A DNA stretch of 64,000 nucleotides from contig OZ244251.1 of the NCBI GenBank assembly GCA_965217175.1, positions 372,001 to 436,000 on the forward strand, read 5' to 3'. The notes below the pieces were generated by a model, which saw only the letters and a program-made list of their open reading frames with translations, made no database searches and was not told the DNA's origin. The first letter of the stretch is position 1. The number at the start of each line of letters is the position of its first letter. Below are positions 26,241 through 35,126 of the stretch, piece after piece. Both the position numbers and the translations under genes were made by a program. The stretch comes from Bin87 sp965217175. Its GTDB lineage: Bacteria > Chloroflexota > Dehalococcoidia > Lucifugimonadales > UBA3495.

Positions 26241-26822
26241 ATGACCGAAACGACACGTTCCTGCTTCGATTGCGGCGAACCCATCCAATACCCCGAGTCG
26301 CGGTGCCCGGACTGCTATGACGATTGGCTGGAAACTCCCGAGGGGTCGGCGGACAAACTGCAGGTAGCAAAATGGGCGAGACTGATGGCGTTTTGGATCG
26401 GCAAATCGGGCCCAGGCGCAGATCTGGCCCGGGCCATCTGTTGGTTGACCAAAAACGTCGAGACTGGTGACGCCGCAGAGTTTGCCAACGTCGCCAAAGA
26501 GGTTCTCTATGCCCTGAACCTGGCCGGTCAGGGGTTGGGGATACCCGATGCGGAGATCGCACCCCTGCTTCTGGCGGCGGTCAGTGCCAGCAGTTCGCTC
26601 TCCCGAGCCGTGGAACTGGCGGAAGCGGCGGCGGGCGGGTCCGAACCGGCGGAGCCTACGGAAGCGTCGGAGATGATCGCGGGACAGTTGGATTCTGTGG
26701 CTGTCCAGGTGGCGGAATTCTGCGATGAACTGGACCTCTGCGGGTCGGCGGTGGCCGCCGGTCTGAAAGCTGGAGCCGACCGCATCCTGGCCTACGTGGC
26801 CGGCCGGTATCCGGAGGAATAG
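26241..26822 (+). CDS. Hypothetical protein with N-terminal zinc ribbon
   Basis: The 193-residue product starts with CFDCGEPIQYPESRCPDC, a zinc ribbon, then is almost entirely helical with an Ala-rich second half. It lies just before the methyltransferase. No family is recognised. Confidence 0.5.
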   Translation: MTETTRSCFDCGEPIQYPESRCPDCYDDWLETPEGSADKLQVAKWARLMAFWIGKSGPGADLARAICWLTKNVETGDAAEFANVAKEVLYALNLAGQGLGIPDAEIAPLLLAAVSASSSLSRAVELAEAAAGGSEPAEPTEASEMIAGQLDSVAVQVAEFCDELDLCGSAVAAGLKAGADRILAYVAGRYPEE

Positions 26823-26827
26823 CGGGC

Positions 26828-28432
26828 GTGGACGTTACTGCCAATCAGGGTTTGATGGCCCCATCGTGGGACAACGGCGTCACTCGCCTTTACCACACCG
26901 ACGCCCGGAGCATCCCGCTGCCGGACGAATCGGTGCACTGCGTGGTTACGTCGCCGCCGTACTGGAACCTGCGCGATTTTGGTTTGCCGCCCAGTGTGTG
27001 GGGTGGAGACTCCGAGTGTCCCCACTATTGGTTGGACGGCGTGGTCGCCCCGGGCGCCCGGTCGAGCGACAGCAAATCCGGATCCAAGCAGCTGAACGCC
27101 AACCGCCGGGACAGAATGCCTACGTCGGCGTTCTGTGGGGAGTGCGGAGCCTGGCTGGGTGCGCTGGGACTGGAACCGACTGTTGGGCTCTACGTGTCCC
27201 ACATCGTCGAGATTTTCCGTGAAGTGTGGCGGGTGCTGCGGAAAGACGGCACGTGCTGGATCAATCTGGGGGATTCCTACAGCGGTCGTCGGGACGGCAA
27301 TCTGAAGCAGAAAGACTTGGTGGGGATGCCCTGGAGGGTGGCGTTAGCGCTGCAGGACGATGGGTGGTGGTTGCGGTCGCCCGTAATCTGGGACAAGCCG
27401 AACCCGATGCGGGAGAGCGTAACGGACCGGCTCACCACGTCCCACGAGTATGTTTTCATACTCACGAAATCGGGGAACCGGCTCTTTTGGGCGCATCCTA
27501 ACCGTCCGGGCGCACGGTCCAAGCCACCGCCGGACTATCGCTACCTATACGACGAAACTGGCGAAGTGGTGGAGGCCCCGCCGAAGGGCTGGCGGGCGAA
27601 AGACTCAGGTTGGCGCCGGGTCAACCTGTGGCGGGGACACGATTACTTCTTCGATGGCTATGCCATCCGAGAACCGCTGGCAGAGGCCAGCATTGCCCGT
27701 ATCTCCCAGGCCACTTTTTGGAAGCAGCAAGGTGGCCCGAAGGACTACGGCAACGGCGTGAATCCCAACCGGTCTACCCGTCGCACCCTGGAAAACCTGG
27801 CCCGGCGCACACCTTCGGGATGGAACGTCAATCACGACGAGCCCAACCTGACGGGACGTTACCCCCGGAAAAGGGGAAAACAGCGAGGGCATCGGCGTCC
27901 GCAACAGGGATTCATCGACCGGTGGGACGACATGACGACGGCCGAACAACGGGCCGGTGGCGCCAACGCCGGCACGGTTTGGCGCATCGCCACCCGGCCT
28001 TTCAGAGGCAATCACTATGCCACCTTCCCCGAGGACCTGCCCCGTCGCTGCATCTTGGCTGGAACCAGCGAATACGGAGTCTGCGCCGAGTGCGGTGCGC
28101 CGTGGGAGCGGGTGCTGAACGTGGAATACAGAAACCCCGGCAATCGTACAACCAACGGCGCCCGGTCATTAGAACGGCGCGACGAATCGGCCGGGTTCGC
28201 TCAAAGATTGGAACGGTCGACCGCCACCACCGGCTGGCAGCCCACCTGCGCATGCGACGTGGCGGTAGTTCCCGCCACCGTCCTGGATCCATTCGTAGGG
28301 TCTGGAACCACTGCCGTTGCGGCGCAACGTGTGGGTCGCCGGGCCGTGGGCGTAGACGCCTCTATTGACTACCTGGACCTAGCCCAGAAACGGATCGGGG
28401 CAGTATCGATGCCGTTGCAGTTGGGAGGTTAG
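26828..28432 (+). CDS. Site-specific DNA methyltransferase (N4-cytosine/N6-adenine, beta-type order)
   Basis: The 534-residue product has motif IV as VVTSPPYWNLRDFG near residue 39 and motif I as VLDPFVGSGTTAVAAQRVGR near 489. In this order the catalytic motif precedes the AdoMet-binding motif, as in beta-class amino-methyltransferases. SPPY is compatible with either N4-C or N6-A. Between them lie CGECGAW and CAECGAPW zinc-finger-like pairs and a large DNA-recognition part. It starts at GTG with a GGAGGAAT site. No restriction endonuclease gene is adjacent, so it is probably an orphan phage-type methylase that protects DNA from host restriction. Confidence 0.85.
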   Translation: MDVTANQGLMAPSWDNGVTRLYHTDARSIPLPDESVHCVVTSPPYWNLRDFGLPPSVWGGDSECPHYWLDGVVAPGARSSDSKSGSKQLNANRRDRMPTSAFCGECGAWLGALGLEPTVGLYVSHIVEIFREVWRVLRKDGTCWINLGDSYSGRRDGNLKQKDLVGMPWRVALALQDDGWWLRSPVIWDKPNPMRESVTDRLTTSHEYVFILTKSGNRLFWAHPNRPGARSKPPPDYRYLYDETGEVVEAPPKGWRAKDSGWRRVNLWRGHDYFFDGYAIREPLAEASIARISQATFWKQQGGPKDYGNGVNPNRSTRRTLENLARRTPSGWNVNHDEPNLTGRYPRKRGKQRGHRRPQQGFIDRWDDMTTAEQRAGGANAGTVWRIATRPFRGNHYATFPEDLPRRCILAGTSEYGVCAECGAPWERVLNVEYRNPGNRTTNGARSLERRDESAGFAQRLERSTATTGWQPTCACDVAVVPATVLDPFVGSGTTAVAAQRVGRRAVGVDASIDYLDLAQKRIGAVSMPLQLGG

Positions 28433-28434
28433 TG

Positions 28435-28533
28435 ATGTCGAAAGCCTTGCGAATCGTCCCCTTGGATCTCGCCGAAGCCAACGCAATGGTGAAGAAGTTG
28501 CATCGCCACACCGTCGACCCCGAAGGAGGTTAG
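28435..28533 (+). pseudogene. N-terminal fragment resembling XF1762-family protein
   Basis: The 32-residue frame reads SKALRIVPLDLAEANAMVKK followed by LHRHT, which is the start of XF1762-type proteins (normally over 130 residues), then stops. The rest of the gene is gone; the next gene's ribosome site lies in its end. Confidence 0.5.
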
Positions 28534-28540
28534 AAAAGAT

Positions 28541-28822
28541 GTGAACCGGACGCATGACGAGCATTCTCTCCGGGATGCGTTGGAACGGCTGCGTGCTCTG
28601 ATCGTGGAGCTGCAGAGCGACGCCCAACTGGAGATCGAGGTAACCCATGACAGCACCGCATGGCTGGAAGTCTCCTTCACCGGCAAGACTGGCGAGGGGG
28701 TAAAGATGAGCGCCCCCATCGGTCCGATGAACGGCGTCATCGTGCGGCGGGCCTGGAGCGAACGGCCACCGCCGGAATCCCCGTTGCATGGACCCTGGCT
28801 GGCCCCGGGGAGGACGGACTGA
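28541..28822 (+). CDS. Hypothetical protein
   Basis: The 93-residue product, starting at GTG, has a helix (LRDALERLRALIVELQSDA) followed by beta strands (WLEVSFTGKTGEGVKMSAPI). Its stop overlaps the next ATG. No family is recognised. Confidence 0.45.
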   Translation: MNRTHDEHSLRDALERLRALIVELQSDAQLEIEVTHDSTAWLEVSFTGKTGEGVKMSAPIGPMNGVIVRRAWSERPPPESPLHGPWLAPGRTD

Positions 28823-29028
28823 TGGAACGAAAACACGCGCCCGACGCCGTGGACACAACCGGCCGGTTGATTGCGGACTGTTACTGCCCCCGGTGCGACC
28901 ATTACTCCGGCGGTGGCATCTGCCGAATGTGTCGGCGGGAAATCGCGATCGAGGAAGGGAACGCGACGTCGACCGAGGATTCCAGCACCACCACGCGGGA
29001 TCACATCGGCCAACCACCCCTGCTGTGA
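28822..29028 (+). CDS. Small zinc-ribbon protein
   Basis: The 68-residue product has CYCPRCDHYSGGGICRMCRR, a four-cysteine zinc knuckle, and a disordered tail. It is translationally coupled to the upstream gene through an ATGA overlap. Confidence 0.5.
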   Translation: MERKHAPDAVDTTGRLIADCYCPRCDHYSGGGICRMCRREIAIEEGNATSTEDSSTTTRDHIGQPPLL

Positions 29029-29069
29029 AAGGAGCCCTGGCGGTGTTGCGGCACATGGCCGATCGGACC

Positions 29070-29082
29070 GGTAGCGCCTAAC
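29070..29082 (+). repeat. Gene-junction motif GGTAGCGCCTAAC, copy 2
   Basis: An exact copy that shares the next three bases (TAT) with copy 1. It lies in the gap between the zinc-ribbon gene and the Acb2-like gene. Confidence 0.65.
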
Positions 29083-29243
29083 TATGAAACCCAACGGGAG
29101 ACCGATTCTTCAGCCTTTTCGTTTAGGCGTCGGAGGGCAGTTTAGCCCGCGGTATGCGGTTGGGATTGGGTTCGCGGGGAGGAGCCATCATCGGCGGGTT
29201 GCCAAATTCGTCGAAGCAAAGAGGAAAAAACAGGAGGAATACC

Positions 29244-29462
29244 TTGACCAAGGGTGAACGGTTAGTCAGGGTGGATTTCAACGTGTCCGGCAGTTCGGAA
29301 GTGGACCAGATCAAGACCGAGGCGGCCCGTCTCATCGACCGAATCGAGGCGCTGCCATCTTCAGACGGCGATACCGCCCGGCACAAGGCCCTGGCCATCA
29401 CGGCCATCGAGGAAGGGTCCATGTGGGGCGTCAAGGCGGCGACGGCGTCCCAAGAGCGCTGA
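29244..29462 (+). CDS. Acb2/Tad1-like cyclic-nucleotide sponge (anti-CBASS/anti-Thoeris type)
   Basis: The 72-residue product opens TKGERLVRVDFNVSGSSEVD, continues with IKTEAARLIDRIE and ends KALAITAIEEGSMWGVKAAT. This is the two-helix hairpin pattern of the Acb2/Tad1 family of small phage proteins, including the MWxVKAxT end. Family members bind cyclic oligonucleotide or gcADPR-type signals and so block CBASS or Thoeris defence. It begins at TTG with AGGAGG eight bases upstream. Which signal it binds, if any, cannot be read from sequence. The surrounding phage-type early genes fit an anti-defence role. Confidence 0.7.
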   Translation: MTKGERLVRVDFNVSGSSEVDQIKTEAARLIDRIEALPSSDGDTARHKALAITAIEEGSMWGVKAATASQER

Positions 29463-29543
29463 ATGGTTGACCAGAACGATAGGACGCAACCGGCGTTTAT
29501 TGCACCAAATGTACGGGATGCTGCGTAGACAGGGGAGCGTTTC

Positions 29544-30626
29544 ATGGCAAATGAAATCATCAGGTTAGTCCATATCGACGGTACGTTGCCGAATCTTGCG
29601 TTGATGAAGTTGGGGCATTGGCACAAGTCAATTGGCAACCAGGTGACCCTGACCCACAACGTGCAGCCGTCTTTGTTTGAGCCGCGCACCTACCATCGGA
29701 TATATGGTTCTGCCATTTTCAAGCGCTCTCGATACCTGGTTGACGAATTGCTGTCAGCCTACCCCGACGCGACCGTTGGCGGAACCGGCAGCGGCCGTCC
29801 GTTGGGGCTAACGGTCGAAGCGGAGATCGGCGTAGCTCAATATGAGCATTACGACTACGGGCTATATCCCTATTACCCCTGGAGTTTGGGATTCACGCAA
29901 CGGGGTTGCCGTATGCAGTGCCCGTTCTGCGTTGTACCAAAGAAAGAGGGGAAGCCCACATCGGTCAACACGATTGCCGACATCTGGCGTCCCGACCGGC
30001 CCCGGGCGGTTGACTTGTTGGACAACGACTTTTTTGGGCAACCGGAGCAGAATTGGCGGGCTCGGATTGACGAAATACTCGACGGGAATTTCAAGGTGTC
30101 GTTCAGCCAGGGGGTCAACGTGCGATTGGTGAATGACAAAATCGCGTCGGCGCTGGCGTCAGTACGGTACTACAACCGAGACTTCACGAAGCGGCGGTTG
30201 TACATGGCCTGGGACAACATCGGGGACGAGCGGGTTTTCTTCCGGGGCGTTGAGCGGTTGAAAGATGCGGGCGTTCCGACCCGTCACATGATGGTCTATA
30301 TGCTCATCGGGTTCGCGGAAGGGGAGACGATGGAAGGCATCATGCACCGCTATCAACGGTTGAAGGAAGAGGGATGTATGCCTTTCCCGATGGTATATGA
30401 GCCATTCGACGACGACGATGACGCGGGTGACGGGCCACGGCAGGAGCGCCCCGAAGAGGCAACTCGATTGCTCAAAGCGTTTCAACGATGGGTGGTGAGG
30501 CGATTCGACCAGGTTGTCTCGTGGGAGGAGTACCGCAAGCCGGGTGACGCCGACCCGCTCACTCCGCAGGCCGGCGCCAGTATCCAGTTGGGAATACCGC
30601 GGTCGGCTTATGAGTACGTGGGATAA
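29544..30626 (+). CDS. Radical SAM protein, phage/island type
   Basis: The 360-residue product has the radical SAM cluster motif in GCRMQCPFCVVP near residue 117 (CxxxCxxC) and an N-terminal alpha/beta domain of about 100 residues that looks like a B12-binding-type fold (LPNLALMKLGHWHKSIGNQV) without the DxHxxG signature. The barrel region includes DLLDNDFFGQPEQNW and HMMVYMLIGFAEGET. Such proteins occur in phages near nucleotide-modification genes, but the substrate is unknown. GGGGAG precedes the ATG. Confidence 0.75.
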   Translation: MANEIIRLVHIDGTLPNLALMKLGHWHKSIGNQVTLTHNVQPSLFEPRTYHRIYGSAIFKRSRYLVDELLSAYPDATVGGTGSGRPLGLTVEAEIGVAQYEHYDYGLYPYYPWSLGFTQRGCRMQCPFCVVPKKEGKPTSVNTIADIWRPDRPRAVDLLDNDFFGQPEQNWRARIDEILDGNFKVSFSQGVNVRLVNDKIASALASVRYYNRDFTKRRLYMAWDNIGDERVFFRGVERLKDAGVPTRHMMVYMLIGFAEGETMEGIMHRYQRLKEEGCMPFPMVYEPFDDDDDAGDGPRQERPEEATRLLKAFQRWVVRRFDQVVSWEEYRKPGDADPLTPQAGASIQLGIPRSAYEYVG

Positions 30627-30722
30627 AAGCGATGAGTGCGAGGGACATTGGGGGGTGTAGGACGCTGACGGGTAGTGGAGATTTCGTACATTTGAGAGAC
30701 GACAGCGGAGAGGAGACGAATG

Positions 30723-30977
30723 ATGCCGGGTGACCGTGGCCAAGAGTGGGAGGAATACCGCGGGTTTGCAATCGCACCCTACGGAGACCAATGGGAAGCG
30801 ACGTACGAGAACCTCATCCGGAGGCTTTTCCGGACCAAAAAGCAAGCCAAGCGATGGATAGACCGCTGCGTAGACCACGGCCTGAATCGGCGCGGGATAG
30901 TCCGCAGGGCCATTGACGCACTGATCCGAAACAAACCGCCCGACGATTGGCGTCGTTTCCCGGACAGCCAAAGGTAG
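30723..30977 (+). CDS. Small hypothetical protein
   Basis: The 84-residue product has EEYRGFAIAPYGDQWEATYE followed by a basic helix (RRLFRTKKQAKRWIDRCVD). The second of two adjacent ATGs is chosen, eight bases after GAGGAG. Its stop codon TAG lies inside the junction motif at 30973. Confidence 0.5.
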   Translation: MPGDRGQEWEEYRGFAIAPYGDQWEATYENLIRRLFRTKKQAKRWIDRCVDHGLNRRGIVRRAIDALIRNKPPDDWRRFPDSQR

Positions 30978-30985
30978 CGCCTAAC
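30973..30985 (+). repeat. Gene-junction motif GGTAGCGCCTAAC, copy 3
   Basis: An exact copy whose TAG is the stop codon of the gene ending at 30977. It is followed at once by the GAGGAGG ribosome site of the next gene. Confidence 0.65.
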
Positions 30986-30999
30986 GAGGAGGAGCAGGG

Positions 31000-31605
31000 A
31001 TGAACCTTCGAGAACTTCAAACAGAGGCCCACGCCATCGCGGTGGCCAAGGGCTGGCACGACCGGGACGGCGAGGTTACCTTTGGCGACTACATCGCGCT
31101 GGTGCATCGCAAGTTGAGCGAGGTGTTGGCGGCGTATCGAGCGCGGGGGCTTGGTGGTTGGGTCGAACTGCGCGTCGTAGAAAAAGACCCTCCACCGCCA
31201 CCTTGGGACAGGACGGCTTTTACCCACGACGTTTTGAACAAGCCTTGTGGCGTCGCGTCCGAGCTGGCCGACGCGGTGATCCGGTTAGCAGACATGGCTG
31301 AGCATTACGGGGTGGAAAACTTGGATGCCTTCATCGGTCAGTATGACGAATGGGATTTATCCAGCATGGGGACGTTCGGCGAGTGGGTCACCGCCGGGCA
31401 TTTGCTGACTTCAAAGGCGGTCGAAGCCTTCTTCGACGGTGATGATGACCAAGCGATCAAGAGGTCATTCGGTCGGTTGGGGTCGCTCGTCGTGTTAATC
31501 CAACGCATGGCCGCCCACTACGGCATCGACCTGGACGCGGCGATTGAGGCGAAGATGGCCTACAACAAAACCCGGCCCTACCTCCACGGAGGGAAGGCGC
31601 TGTGA
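31000..31605 (+). CDS. MazG-like NTP pyrophosphohydrolase-type protein
   Basis: The 201-residue product has the all-alpha MazG-like arrangement: LRELQTEAHAIAVAKGW at the start, FGDYIALVHRKLSEVLAAYR, ELADAVIRLADMAEHYGVE with the E(x)xD metal residues, and the phage-typical end KMAYNKTRPYLHGGKAL. Such enzymes hydrolyse (d)NTPs or (p)ppGpp-type nucleotides. A second helical unit (122-180) suggests a fused or duplicated core. It overlaps the next gene by four bases. Confidence 0.7.
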   Translation: MNLRELQTEAHAIAVAKGWHDRDGEVTFGDYIALVHRKLSEVLAAYRARGLGGWVELRVVEKDPPPPPWDRTAFTHDVLNKPCGVASELADAVIRLADMAEHYGVENLDAFIGQYDEWDLSSMGTFGEWVTAGHLLTSKAVEAFFDGDDDQAIKRSFGRLGSLVVLIQRMAAHYGIDLDAAIEAKMAYNKTRPYLHGGKAL

Positions 31606-32042
31606 AAATCTATGTCGCGTCGTCTTGGCGCAACACGTATCAACCGACAGTAGTTGCCGCACTGCGCGAAGCGGGACATGAAGTCTACGACTTCCGCAAC
31701 CCGCCGGATGAGTCACACTTCGGCTGGGCCGAGATTAACCCGCAGTGGCAATCGTGGTCGGTTCGTTGCTATCGCTCGATGCTTGACCACCCGATTGCTC
31801 AACAGGCCTTCAGAAGCGATTTTGACGCGATGAAGTGGGCTGATACCTGTGTGTTGGTACTGCCGTCTGGTAGGTCGGCGCACTTGGAAGCTGGGTGGTT
31901 CGTTGGCCAAGGGAAGTTGACCCTCGCGTTTCTGCCTGAGCCGCAAGATCCTGAATTGATGTATTTGATGGTTGAAGGGATCACTGACAACTTAGTAGAC
32001 CTGTTGGACCAGCTACACCGCCACGGAAGGAAGGAGCTGTGA
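31602..32042 (+). CDS. Nucleoside 2-deoxyribosyltransferase-like protein
   Basis: The 146-residue product has the fold of small nucleotide-processing enzymes of the deoxyribosyltransferase superfamily: KIYVASSWRNTYQPTVVAAL at the start, a central DFDAMKWADTCVLVLPSGRS, and HLEAGWFVGQGK with the conserved Glu. Phage copies are often paired with MazG-like proteins, as here by an ATGA overlap, and probably act on modified or damaged nucleotides. The substrate is not known. Confidence 0.65.
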   Translation: MKIYVASSWRNTYQPTVVAALREAGHEVYDFRNPPDESHFGWAEINPQWQSWSVRCYRSMLDHPIAQQAFRSDFDAMKWADTCVLVLPSGRSAHLEAGWFVGQGKLTLAFLPEPQDPELMYLMVEGITDNLVDLLDQLHRHGRKEL

Positions 32043-32174
32043 TGGCGACTAATCCCCAATCCACCGAAGATATGAGTGTCGCGGTGTGCTGAAGGGTTAA
32101 GAAAGTGCTCCTGTGCTTCGGGGATAATGGTTTGCGAGACAGCAAACCGACCCGAAACAAGGAGCACCCAACAG

Positions 32175-33500
32175 ATGCTACCACTTGACCATCCCGACCG
32201 CATCCAAATCACCTTCGACGACCGCCGCCTGGTGGCCAATGCTGGGCTGCTCCTTCCGGTCACGTTGGCCCAGCACCTGGGTCTGCGTGAACTGGTTGAC
32301 CATCACCTGGACCTGGGCAATGCGCCGGGGCGGGCGAACCCGGGCGACAAGATGCTGACCCTGGTGGCGTCGGCGCTGGCGGGCGGCGACTGCATTGACG
32401 ACGCCGACGTGTTGCGCACCGGGGGAACCGCCCAGACCCTGGGCTGCGTAGTCAAGGCGCCGTCCACCCTGGGGACGTTCCTGCGCAGCTTCCGGTGGGG
32501 CCACGTCCGCCAACTGGATCGGGTCAGCCGGGAGCTGCTGGCACGGGCCTGGTCGGCTGGGGCCGGACCCTGCGACGCGCCATTCACCATCGACCTGGAT
32601 TCGACGATCTGCGAGACATACGGTCTGGCCAAGGAGGGGGCGCGCGACCACGGCTACACGGGCAAGAGGGGCTATCACCCGCTGTTGGCCGTGGCCGCTG
32701 GCACCGGCGACGTGCTGATGGCCCGGCTGCGCGAGGGCCGGGCCAACACCGCTCGGGGCGCCGCCCACTTCCTGCGTGAGACGGTGGGGCGGGTGCGCTA
32801 CGCCGGGGCCAGGGGACAACTCACGGTGCGGGCCGACAGCGGCTTCTACACCCACGCCATCGTCGCCGCCTGCCGCCGGATGGATGTCCGCTTCTCCATC
32901 ACCGTCCGCCAGAGTGCTAGCCTGCGCAGTCTCATCGAGGCCATACCCGAGCAGGACTGGACGCCCATCCCCTACTGGATGGAGGGCGCCGCCGACGTGG
33001 CCGAAACCAGCTACACTCCCTTCCAGAGTGGGCCCGACGCCGCGCCGGTGCGGCTCATCGTCCGGCGCGTGAAGCCCACGCCCGGTTCCCAGTTGGCCCT
33101 CTTCGCCAGCTACAGCTATCACGGCTTCATCACCGACCGAGAGGGTGACACCCTGGAACTGGAGGCCGACCATCGGCGCCACGCCGAGATCGAGAACGCC
33201 ATCCGAGACCTCAAGTACGGCGTGGGGCTCAACCATCTCCCCTCGGGCCGCTTCCCCGCCAACGGCGCCTGGCTGGCGGTGCAGGTGATCGCCCACAACC
33301 TGGCACGCTGGACGGCGCGCATCGGTCTGGGCGAGCAGATCGTGACCACCAAGACCCTGCGACGCCGCTTCTTTTCCATGGCCGGAAGGCTCACCCGCTC
33401 GGCGCGCCGCCTCACTTTGCATCTGCCCCAGCGTTGGCCCTGGGAAGCCCAGTTCAGTGGCGCCCTCGCTAGATTCCGAGCGCTGCCTCTCCCCTCCTGA
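32175..33500 (+). CDS. IS1380-type DDE transposase, left copy
   Basis: The 441-residue product has the IS1380 layout: FTIDLDSTICETYGLAKEGA near 140 with the first catalytic Asp, LTVRADSGFYTHAIVAACRR near 215 with the second, and DHRRHAEIENAIRDLKYGVG near 332 with the Glu. The C-terminus (LTRSARRLTLHLPQRWPWE) is complete. The ATG at 32175 is chosen by comparison with the right copy. The element probably begins near 32050; its right end was not identified. It inserted just downstream of the deoxyribosyltransferase-like gene. Confidence 0.85.
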   Translation: MLPLDHPDRIQITFDDRRLVANAGLLLPVTLAQHLGLRELVDHHLDLGNAPGRANPGDKMLTLVASALAGGDCIDDADVLRTGGTAQTLGCVVKAPSTLGTFLRSFRWGHVRQLDRVSRELLARAWSAGAGPCDAPFTIDLDSTICETYGLAKEGARDHGYTGKRGYHPLLAVAAGTGDVLMARLREGRANTARGAAHFLRETVGRVRYAGARGQLTVRADSGFYTHAIVAACRRMDVRFSITVRQSASLRSLIEAIPEQDWTPIPYWMEGAADVAETSYTPFQSGPDAAPVRLIVRRVKPTPGSQLALFASYSYHGFITDREGDTLELEADHRRHAEIENAIRDLKYGVGLNHLPSGRFPANGAWLAVQVIAHNLARWTARIGLGEQIVTTKTLRRRFFSMAGRLTRSARRLTLHLPQRWPWEAQFSGALARFRALPLPS

Positions 33501-33911
33501 CGGCGCACGACCGCCACTGACCCGCCATCCGGCCAACTGAACGTCCCCGCAAACTCGCACCAGCTCGGTCCGCGAGCATCTCTTGCTGCGTCTTATCCCG
33601 CCATCTCGCTCGCAACAACCACTGTAGGCCGACATCGTCGCCCCCAAAAACGCCTGCAGACCGCCGCCAACCCCCCGTCTACCCGAATTCGAGCCCGGGC
33701 CATCGCGTTCGTAATTTCCTCACACCCCCTTCCTGTGTTCTCACTCCCTCAGTCCGTGTCCATCGGTGGATTCGGGCTAAACTAAAGCCAAGGTGAAATG
33801 CGCATATCGGCGAAGCCAGTCGGCGGCCCAGGACCGCTTTCCAACATGATTGGGCAGTAACGCAGCAGTCAGCGTCCGGCCGCACATCTGACCGGCTGCA
33901 CATTTAAATAT
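33501..33911. other. Non-coding stretch after the left IS copy
   Basis: This region holds the unresolved right end of the left IS copy and then sequence without a gene-like frame. No inverted match to the IS left end was seen. Confidence 0.4.
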
Positions 33912-33949
33912 AAAAAGGACCTGGCCCGGAACGTTCCGGGCCAGGTCCT
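33912..33949 (-). terminator. Terminator of the leftward DUF1501 operon
   Basis: A perfect 34-base palindrome (16916-type symmetry centred on AACGTT, arms AGGACCTGGCCCGGAA) is followed on the minus strand by TTTTTAT. It lies 24 bases after the DUF1501 stop. Confidence 0.9.
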
Positions 33950-33973
33950 AATCGTCGTGCGGGAGCCTGGAGA

Positions 33974-35101
33974 CTAAACGAAGCTGAACTGCTCGTAGTC
34001 GCCGTGGACGATGGGGATGGGGTCCAGCTCGAGCCACCGGTTGAGGATGGTGGCGTAGGTGGAGCGGAAATCGTTGGTGAAGTGCAGGTCGCCTTCCGAG
34101 TGGTCTTCGGGGCGAAGGGACGGATAGTCACCATACAGGCCGCCGTTGACCGAGCCGCCGATTACGAACGCGACGCCGCCGGAACCGTGGTCGGTGCCGG
34201 TGCCGTTGTCCTTGATACGACGTCCGAACTCCGAGAACACCAGGATCAGCGTGTCGTCGGCCAGGCCCTGCTCCTCCAGATCGGAGGAGAAGTCGGCGAT
34301 GGCGGTGGACACGTCGGTCCACAGCTTGTGGTGGGACGGCACCTCGTTGCTGTGCGTATCGAAACTGCCGTGGGTGGTGTAGTAAATGCGGGTGCCCAGG
34401 TCGGCGGACATCACCTGGGCGGCGTTGCGCAGGGATTGGGCGATGGGGGAATCGGCGTACTCGACGGTGGACGAATACACCTGGGGAGCGGTTCGCAACC
34501 GGTCGGCGCCCTTGAGGGCGTTGGAGCCGGTCTCGGCGAGGACCTGGGCTACGGTGTCGCGGCTCTCGGTGGGCCCGTAGATGCGGCTGAAGGCCTCCAG
34601 CGCGTACTGGCGGGCCTTTTCATCCTTGATGTCGGGCATGAGGCCGTAGGTTTCGAGGTTGGACACCGAGGCTACGGGTACGCCCTTGCAGACCATGGCC
34701 CGGGGCAGGCCCCGTCCGAAGTTGACGCCGGTGAGAACATTTTCGCCGCGGGCATCCAGGTCGCGGATGGTTGCGCCCAGCCAGCCGTCGGCGCCGATCT
34801 TTTCCGACTCGGCAGTGTACCAGACGTCCCGGGAGCGGAAATGCGAGCGGTTAGGGTTGGGGTAGCCGATGCCGTTGATGATGGCAAGGTTGCCCTGGTC
34901 CCACAGGTGCTTCATGGGGGCCAGGCTGGGGTTCAAGCCCACCTGGTCGTTGATGTGGAGCACGTCCTGCTGCGGGATGCCTACGTTGGAGCGGAAATCG
35001 TAGTAGAAGCCGTTCCCGTGCGGGATTACGGTGTTGAGGGCGTCGTTGCCGCCCTGGAGCTCGATGACGACGACGTTTCTTTCTTTCTTCGTGGAAGTCA
35101 T
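33974..35101 (-). CDS. DUF1501 family protein
   Basis: The 375-residue product matches the DUF1501 family, which has an alkaline-phosphatase/sulfatase-like fold: RNVVVIELQGGNDALNTVIP at the start, SHFRSRDVWYT near 85, GSFDTHSNEVPSHHKLW near 245 and LVFSEFGRRIKDNGTGTDHG near 282. Most members carry a Tat signal; none is visible here, since the protein starts directly with the core. DUF1501 and DUF1800 genes commonly occur as pairs, as here, with roles proposed in the cell envelope but not established. It is the last gene of the operon. Confidence 0.85.
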   Translation of the reverse strand: MTSTKKERNVVVIELQGGNDALNTVIPHGNGFYYDFRSNVGIPQQDVLHINDQVGLNPSLAPMKHLWDQGNLAIINGIGYPNPNRSHFRSRDVWYTAESEKIGADGWLGATIRDLDARGENVLTGVNFGRGLPRAMVCKGVPVASVSNLETYGLMPDIKDEKARQYALEAFSRIYGPTESRDTVAQVLAETGSNALKGADRLRTAPQVYSSTVEYADSPIAQSLRNAAQVMSADLGTRIYYTTHGSFDTHSNEVPSHHKLWTDVSTAIADFSSDLEEQGLADDTLILVFSEFGRRIKDNGTGTDHGSGGVAFVIGGSVNGGLYGDYPSLRPEDHSEGDLHFTNDFRSTYATILNRWLELDPIPIVHGDYEQFSFV

Positions 35102-35126
35102 GGGGTCTATCCTCCTGAGCGATTGA

